NCBI GenBank assembly: GCA_020635695.1
Contig: JACJZH010000004.1
Coordinates: 310,001 to 374,000, forward strand
From: Flavobacteriales bacterium
Lineage (GTDB): Bacteria > Bacteroidota > Bacteroidia > Flavobacteriales_F > PHOS-HE28
Direction: 5' to 3'
Length of the DNA: 64,000 nucleotides
Position 1 is the first letter of the stretch, and every line of letters starts with the position of its first letter. Positions 59,027-64,000 of this stretch are shown here, piece after piece. The notes below the pieces were generated by a model. It ran no database searches. It had not been told where the DNA came from and worked only from the letters and a program-made list of their open reading frames with translations. Made by a program: the position numbers and the translations under genes.

Positions 59027-59614
59027 ATGAAGTTCAGCGTCAGCGAGATCACCGACCTGGTGCGGCAGCGCCGCACCATCTATCCGAAGGACTACACGGA
59101 CCGGCTCGTGCACCGCGAGATCGTGGAACGGGTGCTGGGCAACGGCACCTGGGCGCCCACGCACGGCATGACCCAGCCGTGGCGGTTCAAGGTGTTCATG
59201 GGCGATGCCCGGGAGCGTCTCTCCACCTTCCTCGGAGAGGCCTACCGCCAGAACACCCCGCCGGACAAGTTCCTGCAACGGAAGTTCGACAACCTGACCC
59301 GGCGCCCGCTGCAGAGCACCGTGGTGGTGGCCGTGTGCATGGCGCACGACCCGCAGGGCAAGATCAGTGAACAGGACGACCTGCTGGCCATGGGGTGCGC
59401 CGTGCAGAACATGCACCTGACCTGCGCCGCCTACGGACTCGGTGGTTTCTGGGCCACCGGGGCCATCCTGCTGGGCGGGGCCATGCACCAGTTCCTGCAG
59501 CTCGGCGAGAACGAGCGTCCCATGGGACTGTTCTTCATGGGCTATCCCGCCGTGGAATGGCCGAAGGGCTACCGCAAGCCCCTGGACCAGGTCGTGAGCT
59601 GGTTGGACTCCTGA
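59027..59614 (+). CDS. Nitroreductase-family protein
   Basis: A 195-aa FMN-dependent oxidoreductase. RQRRTIYPKDYTDRLVHREI and NGTWAPTHGMTQPWRFKVF are the family N-terminal FMN-binding blocks. AAYGLGGFWATGAIL and FFMGYPAVEWPKG close the fold. Resembles YdjA-type short nitroreductases. Natural substrate unknown. One base separates it from the redoxin gene. Confidence 0.92.
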   Translation: MKFSVSEITDLVRQRRTIYPKDYTDRLVHREIVERVLGNGTWAPTHGMTQPWRFKVFMGDARERLSTFLGEAYRQNTPPDKFLQRKFDNLTRRPLQSTVVVAVCMAHDPQGKISEQDDLLAMGCAVQNMHLTCAAYGLGGFWATGAILLGGAMHQFLQLGENERPMGLFFMGYPAVEWPKGYRKPLDQVVSWLDS

Positions 59615-59615
59615 C

Positions 59616-59939
59616 ATGTCCCTGATCGACATCACCAACTGGGGCGACCACCCGACCGAACCCGGGTGGCTGGTGTTCCGGTACGGGGATGTGGAGAGGG
59701 CCCTGGCCATGCGCAGGGCGTTGGAGGCCGAGGGCATCCCGCACGAAGTGGACGAGGAAGGCCCGCCCTGGCTGATCGGCGTGCGGAAGAAGTACCGCGA
59801 ACGGGCAGAGCTGCTCAACTACCGGGCACTGGGTGGCGATCGGCCGCGGTTCATCGCGGACCGTGCGCTGCGGTGGCTGGTGCTGGGCCTGGTGGGGGCG
59901 GTGCTGCTGCTCGCCCTGGCCGGCATGCTGCTGGGCTAG
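59616..59939 (+). CDS. Small membrane-anchored protein (DUF2007-like N-terminus)
   Basis: A 107-aa protein. GWLVFRYGDVERALAMRRAL and AEGIPHEVDEEGPPWLIGV resemble the DUF2007 signal-transduction-like fold. A C-terminal membrane helix follows (WLVLGLVGAVLLLALAGMLL). It is the third gene of a run with the redoxin and nitroreductase. Function is unknown. Confidence 0.7.
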   Translation: MSLIDITNWGDHPTEPGWLVFRYGDVERALAMRRALEAEGIPHEVDEEGPPWLIGVRKKYRERAELLNYRALGGDRPRFIADRALRWLVLGLVGAVLLLALAGMLLG

Positions 59940-60032
59940 GCGGGGCTTGGACTTTCAGCGGGCGGGGGTATCTTCCGCGCTTCCTTTTCCGTAGAACGGG
60001 CATTGACCTTCGTGAAAACGACCCTGCAAGGA

Positions 60033-61169
60033 ATGATCGCGAACGTCGGACGGCTGGCCTGGTGCCTGCTGGTCCCGTTCGTTCCCGTGTCCCCCTGCCT
60101 GGCGCATGACCCGCCGGGTGGTGGCGGCGTGGACACCGTCTCCGCGGTGGTGATGTACGGCGACGAGACCCTGCTGGAAGGTGGTGTGGCCCTGAGCGAC
60201 GACCGGCTCGCGGAACTGCTCGATTCGCTCTGCTCCGTGCCCGATGCCCCCGCCGACCTGGTGCGGGACCTGCGGCTCTTTCAGCGCATCCGCAGCATGG
60301 ACGAGGAGCACATGGTGCTGTTGATCGACTCGCTGTTCGAACTGGACACGGTGCCCTATGCCCTGATCAACGAGATCAACCTGTACGCGAGCGAACTGCC
60401 TTCCCAGCGGGAGGTGGACGGGGGTGGCCTGCTGGACTGGCACGACGGCGCTGACACACCCATGGGATCCCTTTACGGAGCTTGGAACACCACCAACCCG
60501 AACGCCTACGGGCCGGCACCCGACCCGAACGACAGCCTGCTCCTGCTGAAGCTCACCGACCCGGACTGGGCCTGCGGCTTCTCCATGCCCATCGAAGGCA
60601 TCGTCACCTCGCGCTTCGGCTGGCGGGACGGACGGAACCACAACGGGGTGGACATCGACCTGGAGGTCTGGGACCCGGTGCGTTCGATGTTCCCCGGCGT
60701 GGTGCGTTTCTCCGGCTACTACGGGAGCTTCGGCCGGCTGGTGGTGGTACGCCACCACAACGGACTGGAGAGCTTCTATGCCCACCTGCACCGTTTCAAG
60801 GTGAACGTGGGGGACGTGGTGGAGGCCGGCCAGGTGGTGGGCCTCGGTGGAAGTTCCGGGCGCAGTTCGGGCAGCCACCTGCATTTCGAGCTCCGCTTCA
60901 AGGGCGTGCCGATCGATCCGGGACGTGTCATCGACCTTTCCTCGGGCCAGCTGCAGGCGGACACACTTGTGCTGAAACGGACGCGTTGGAGCTATGCGGC
61001 GTATCCGCGCGGCACCCGCTTCCACACGGTGGAAAAAGGTGAGCATCTTTACGCGATCGCCGAACGCTATGGCACCAGCATCCACAAGCTGTGCGAACTG
61101 AACGGCATATCGCGGCGCTCCATCCTGCGGGTGGGGCAGCAGCTGCTCGTGGCCGAGGCCGGTCCCTGA
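60033..61169 (+). CDS. M23-family peptidase with C-terminal LysM
   Basis: A 378-aa secreted protein with a signal peptide (AWCLLVPFVPVSPCLA). The LytM/M23 domain has SRFGWRDGRNHNGVDIDLEV (first metal His and Asp), YAHLHRF and GSHLHFELRFKG, so the Zn site HxH plus H, D is intact. The last 45 residues are a LysM (RFHTVEKGEHLYAIAERYGT). It cuts or remodels peptidoglycan. Start uncertain: TTG 60003, GTG 60012 or ATG 60033. TATCTTCC at 59969-59976 is the possible -7 element. Confidence 0.88.
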   Translation: MIANVGRLAWCLLVPFVPVSPCLAHDPPGGGGVDTVSAVVMYGDETLLEGGVALSDDRLAELLDSLCSVPDAPADLVRDLRLFQRIRSMDEEHMVLLIDSLFELDTVPYALINEINLYASELPSQREVDGGGLLDWHDGADTPMGSLYGAWNTTNPNAYGPAPDPNDSLLLLKLTDPDWACGFSMPIEGIVTSRFGWRDGRNHNGVDIDLEVWDPVRSMFPGVVRFSGYYGSFGRLVVVRHHNGLESFYAHLHRFKVNVGDVVEAGQVVGLGGSSGRSSGSHLHFELRFKGVPIDPGRVIDLSSGQLQADTLVLKRTRWSYAAYPRGTRFHTVEKGEHLYAIAERYGTSIHKLCELNGISRRSILRVGQQLLVAEAGP

Positions 61170-61897
61170 CCGCCTGGGCGAACGCCCTCTTCCTGCTCGC
61201 GCTGCTTCCGGCCTCCCTGGCCGCCCAGGTGGGTGTCACCACCTTCGGCCTGCAGGTGAAACCGGTCCTGCCCCTGGAGTTCTTCGACCCGCTCACCGTG
61301 ACCGAACGGGAGCATGTGCAGGGCAGCATCGAACTCACCGGCGGCGTGGCCTTCGGCATGCTCATCCGCCATGGCATCACCCGTTCCATCTCCCTGGAAA
61401 CGGGCATCGCGCAGATCCAGCGCCGGTATGACATCGGGATCATCAACGACACCAACGGCTATGCGGGCTCCGGCAGCATGCGCTGGGTGGGCTACGAGGT
61501 ACCCGTCACGGCCCTGGTGTTCATCCGGTTGGGCGAACGCACCTGGATGAACACCGCCCTCGGACTGTCCGTGGACATGTATCCTGGCGACGCGGTGAAG
61601 GAGTTGGAGCGCGGCCGCGCCTACATGTTCCGCAACAACTGGGCGCAACTGGGCGTGCTGGGGAACCTCGGGGTGGAGTACCGCACGGAGAAGAGCGGCA
61701 TCTTCTACCTGGGCGCCACCTTCCGCCGGCCCTTCGGGAACATGAGCACGGTGGACCTGACCTACTACGGGGAGAACTTCTTCCCCTACACCATGCGCAC
61801 CGAACTGCAGGGCAGCTACCTGACCGTGGACATACGGTACTTCTTCCACGAGGAGGCGGACAAGGACCGCGTCCGTCGGGAGCGCCGGCGGCAGTAA
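61166..61897 (+). CDS. Outer-membrane beta-barrel protein, probable CTG start
   Basis: About 243 aa from the proposed start. The signal peptide (TAWANALFLLALLPASLAAQ) begins right after a CTG at 61166, which overlaps the stop of the peptidase gene as CTGA. No ATG, GTG or TTG lies between that CTG and the signal peptide; the GTG at 61091 would add 25 Arg/Ala-rich residues. The body is beta-rich (SISLETGIAQIQRRYDIGII, KSGIFYLGATFRRPFG) and ends YLTVDIRYFFHEEADKDR, as in Bacteroidota porin-like barrels. Confidence 0.75.
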   Translation: MTAWANALFLLALLPASLAAQVGVTTFGLQVKPVLPLEFFDPLTVTEREHVQGSIELTGGVAFGMLIRHGITRSISLETGIAQIQRRYDIGIINDTNGYAGSGSMRWVGYEVPVTALVFIRLGERTWMNTALGLSVDMYPGDAVKELERGRAYMFRNNWAQLGVLGNLGVEYRTEKSGIFYLGATFRRPFGNMSTVDLTYYGENFFPYTMRTELQGSYLTVDIRYFFHEEADKDRVRRERRRQ

Positions 61898-61901
61898 GCC
61901 G

Positions 61902-63668
61902 TCAGTGCTTCACCACGCGCTGCACCGAGCGGCCCGTAGCGCTCTCCGCCACCACCAGGTAATTGCCCGGGGCCAGCGCCGACAGGTCCGCGAACACCCG
62001 GCGGTCGGCATGCAGCGGCCCTGCGTGCAGGGCCATCACGTCGCGGCCCAAGGCATCGGTCAGGCGCACACGCAGCACGGTGCCCGGTTCCGAGGCCAGC
62101 TGCACCACCAGGAGCGAGGAGGTCGGATTGGGGAACACCTCCGCGATCCGCGGCCCATCCGCGTCGTCGACACCCGTGTTGATGTCCAGCACCCGGAACC
62201 GCCACCAGCCGTCGGGTGCGACGATCGGGCGCACCTGCACCTTGCCGCTGTTGGCCTCGCCCTCCACGTAGTAGAAGACCTCGGTGCCGGCGGGCTGGGC
62301 CGGGATGTCGGCCGCCCACATCCCATTGCCCACATCGGTCATGGCCAGCGCCGTGAAGCCCTGGGCCGTGTCCGTGGTCCAGTGCAGTTGCGCCTGGGCG
62401 ATGCCGGAACGATGGCGCACGTAGGCCTCCACCGTGTATCCGTTCTGCGTGTCGTAGGTGTCCCGCAACCGCTGGTGACGGATCAGCAGGGGATCCTCCA
62501 CCCCGATGCACTTCGTGATGCAGTGGATGGCACCGCTGGCACTGATGATGTTCTGGCCGTTATCGTCGCAGTCGATCCCGATCACCCGGTATCCCGGCAG
62601 GGACTCACGCAGGATGCGCAACCCCGTGGTGTCGTACTCCTCCCGGTAGGTGGGCACCAGCACGGTACCGTTGATGAAGAGGTTGTTCGCATAGGTGCGG
62701 TAATACCCCTGGGGGGGATATGCCCCACCGGTGCTGGGCGGCATCGGGATCCGGACCAGTTCGTACGGAGTACCGTAGGTGCTGTTGTAATTGCTCGCGA
62801 TGAACTGAAGGTTCTGCTCCAACTGCGGACCATCGGAAACGCCCACGGGAAATTCGCCCACCAGGAGGGTCTCCTCGTCCAGCAGCTTCATGTGCATGTC
62901 GATGTGATGGATCCCGTCGTAGGGCAGGGTGCTCATGCGCACATAGCGTTCGATGCCCATGAACCACTTCATCATCGAATCCACTTCCGCAGGTGTACGG
63001 ACGGTCTGGTTGAACTGGCCCGAGGGTCCGTTCTCCTCCACGACCAGTTCACTGCTGAACGCCGTGCCGGCACCGTCGCTCATGAAATTCCCTCCCGTGT
63101 GCACCAGATCGTATGGCGCCTGGGTGGTGCTGAACATGGGGATGCCCAGGTAACTGGAGATGGCATCGGGCAGGGCATCGTCGTCGGGACGCGGCCGGTT
63201 GTAGATCCAATCCAGCAGCACCAGGGAGTCCACCTCGTTCCGGTACATGGTCTCCATGCCATAATCCCGCACCCAGATGCTGTTGAAGTCCTCCTGCAGG
63301 AAGGTGACGTCGCTGAGGTCCGCGATGGGGCCGCCGAAGCTGCTGTTCTGCAGGTAGGCCGTCACCGCGGCCGGATCATCGCAGGCGATGATGACCGGGC
63401 ATTCATCGAGGGCATACCGCACGATCTGTTTCAGGATCCCGGTGTAGCTGGTCCAGGTGATCACCAGCGCCTGCACCTCCTCCCACTCGGCCATGGTGCG
63501 CACGGGATAGGTCGGCGGTGTGTTGATGCCCCTGGCTGCGGAAGCCCGGCTGTCCCGATAGGCGGGGATCAGTGCGTGCTCGTGCGGGGCCAGTGCGTGG
63601 GGAAGACCCTGCTGGGCGGAGACCATGGAACCGAGCAGGATGGAGAGGAGCGAAAGAGACTTGCGCAT
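61902..63668 (-). CDS. Secreted peptidyl-arginine/agmatine deiminase homologue with T9SS sorting domain
   Basis: A 588-aa protein with a signal peptide (MRKSLSLLSILLGSMVSAQ). The guanidine-modifying fold shows FNSIWVRDYGM (residues 129-138), TGGNFMSDGAG, HHIDMHMKLLDEETLLVGE (His255, Asp257) and the nucleophile Cys383 in SASGAIHCITK. This pattern is that of the Porphyromonas-type PAD family, which removes imine from arginine. An Ig-like domain and the C-terminal signal (EVFPNPTSSLLVVQL, GNYLVVAESATGRSVQ) follow. It is therefore exported by the type IX system. The substrate, peptide Arg or agmatine, is not decided by sequence. Confidence 0.9.
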   Translation of the reverse strand: MRKSLSLLSILLGSMVSAQQGLPHALAPHEHALIPAYRDSRASAARGINTPPTYPVRTMAEWEEVQALVITWTSYTGILKQIVRYALDECPVIIACDDPAAVTAYLQNSSFGGPIADLSDVTFLQEDFNSIWVRDYGMETMYRNEVDSLVLLDWIYNRPRPDDDALPDAISSYLGIPMFSTTQAPYDLVHTGGNFMSDGAGTAFSSELVVEENGPSGQFNQTVRTPAEVDSMMKWFMGIERYVRMSTLPYDGIHHIDMHMKLLDEETLLVGEFPVGVSDGPQLEQNLQFIASNYNSTYGTPYELVRIPMPPSTGGAYPPQGYYRTYANNLFINGTVLVPTYREEYDTTGLRILRESLPGYRVIGIDCDDNGQNIISASGAIHCITKCIGVEDPLLIRHQRLRDTYDTQNGYTVEAYVRHRSGIAQAQLHWTTDTAQGFTALAMTDVGNGMWAADIPAQPAGTEVFYYVEGEANSGKVQVRPIVAPDGWWRFRVLDINTGVDDADGPRIAEVFPNPTSSLLVVQLASEPGTVLRVRLTDALGRDVMALHAGPLHADRRVFADLSALAPGNYLVVAESATGRSVQRVVKH

Positions 63669-63776
63669 GACCGTGGATTGAGGTCGCAAAATAGTCCATC
63701 ACCCACGGGAGGGTGGCGCCACATCCTGCCTGTTCTTGTGGTCCTGCTCGGAACAAGTACGCCCGGCCGGTACCGC

Positions 63777-64000
63777 TCAAGCCGGCGCGTCCTCCTTTCC
63801 CGCGGGATCACCCGCCAGTTCACGCAGGCTTCTGAAGCGCTGATAGGTGCCGACGATATCGCGCACATAGAGGAAGGTCAGGCTGCCGCGCACATACCCG
63901 TTCCTCGCCTCGGGGCGCGTGAAGAAGCGCGGTTCCGCCAGCAGGAGCAACGCCCGTTCCACATGGCCTTCCCATGCGGCCGGGTCCAGGCCCAGCCCCC
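63777..64000 (-). CDS. C-terminal fragment of an unidentified protein
   Basis: At least 74 codons are open from the window edge to the stop at 63777. The frame reads GLGLDPAAWEGHVERALLLL, then EPRFFTRPEARNGYVRGSLT and FLYVRDIVGTYQRFRSLREL. Codon use is strongly GC3-biased, as in real genes here. The start lies beyond the window. I do not recognise the family. Confidence 0.6.
   Translation of the reverse strand, partial: GLGLDPAAWEGHVERALLLLAEPRFFTRPEARNGYVRGSLTFLYVRDIVGTYQRFRSLRELAGDPAGKEDAPA

Overview
The window looks like a chromosomal segment of a high-GC member of the Bacteroidota, most likely Flavobacteriales-like. Several things point there. Two secreted proteins end in type IX secretion (T9SS type A) sorting domains. 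A set of genes matches the exosortase F system of flavobacteria. Many genes have a TAnnTTTG-type -7 element just upstream of the start codon, and classical Shine-Dalgarno sequences are largely absent. No rRNA, tRNA, CRISPR array or insertion sequence was recognised. There is no gene-free stretch longer than 300 bases; the largest gap is about 234 bases (5392-5625) and holds nothing I can identify.

Region 1 (1-30003) is a large surface-polysaccharide locus. It holds two nucleotide-sugar epimerases of the short-chain dehydrogenase type, a UDP-GlcNAc 2-epimerase (wecB), about ten glycosyltransferases, a serine-acetyltransferase-like acyltransferase, an MBOAT/SGNH O-acetylation pair, a methyltransferase, a DegT aminotransferase and a degenerate relative of it, three sulfotransferase-like genes, a WbqC protein, an ABC exporter (wzt with a C-terminal glycan-binding-type domain, and wzm) and a Wzc-type tyrosine kinase. 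Most genes lie on the minus strand and many are coupled by ATGA overlaps. Bases 19500-25400 are visibly less GC-rich and contain a plus-strand insert of three genes, which suggests acquisition. The product is best read as a sulfated, O-acetylated polysaccharide exported by the Wzm/Wzt route. An Rrf2-type regulator and an outer-membrane-like protein interrupt the locus at 5.6-6.8 kb.

Region 2 (30198-31425), divergent from wzc, is a tightly overlapping three-gene exosortase F unit: a 72-aa Pro/Cys-rich protein with a PIDGG sorting tail, the exosortase, and its partner membrane protein.

Region 3 (31465-45123) is mostly core metabolism: glyA, a universal stress protein, a split YeeE/YedE transporter, a thioesterase, an HTTM-type membrane protein with a partner, fumarylacetoacetase, RelA/SpoT, a Fur-family regulator, a STAS protein, purA, an RsmF-like methyltransferase, a TonB-like protein and Hsp20.

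Region 4 (45189-64000) holds stress and envelope genes (Usp, SiaC, DUF1883, a lipoprotein, SdpI, TPR), a CPBP/AAA+/VWA module, an MscS channel, two T9SS cargo proteins including a secreted arginine-deiminase homologue, an M23 peptidase and an outer-membrane beta-barrel. The most unusual features are the heptad-repeat DNA around 2.3-3.0 kb, likely leaderless promoters, possible non-canonical starts (AUU, CUG), the miniature exosortase substrate, and a protein made of exact 25-residue Trp-Leu repeats.
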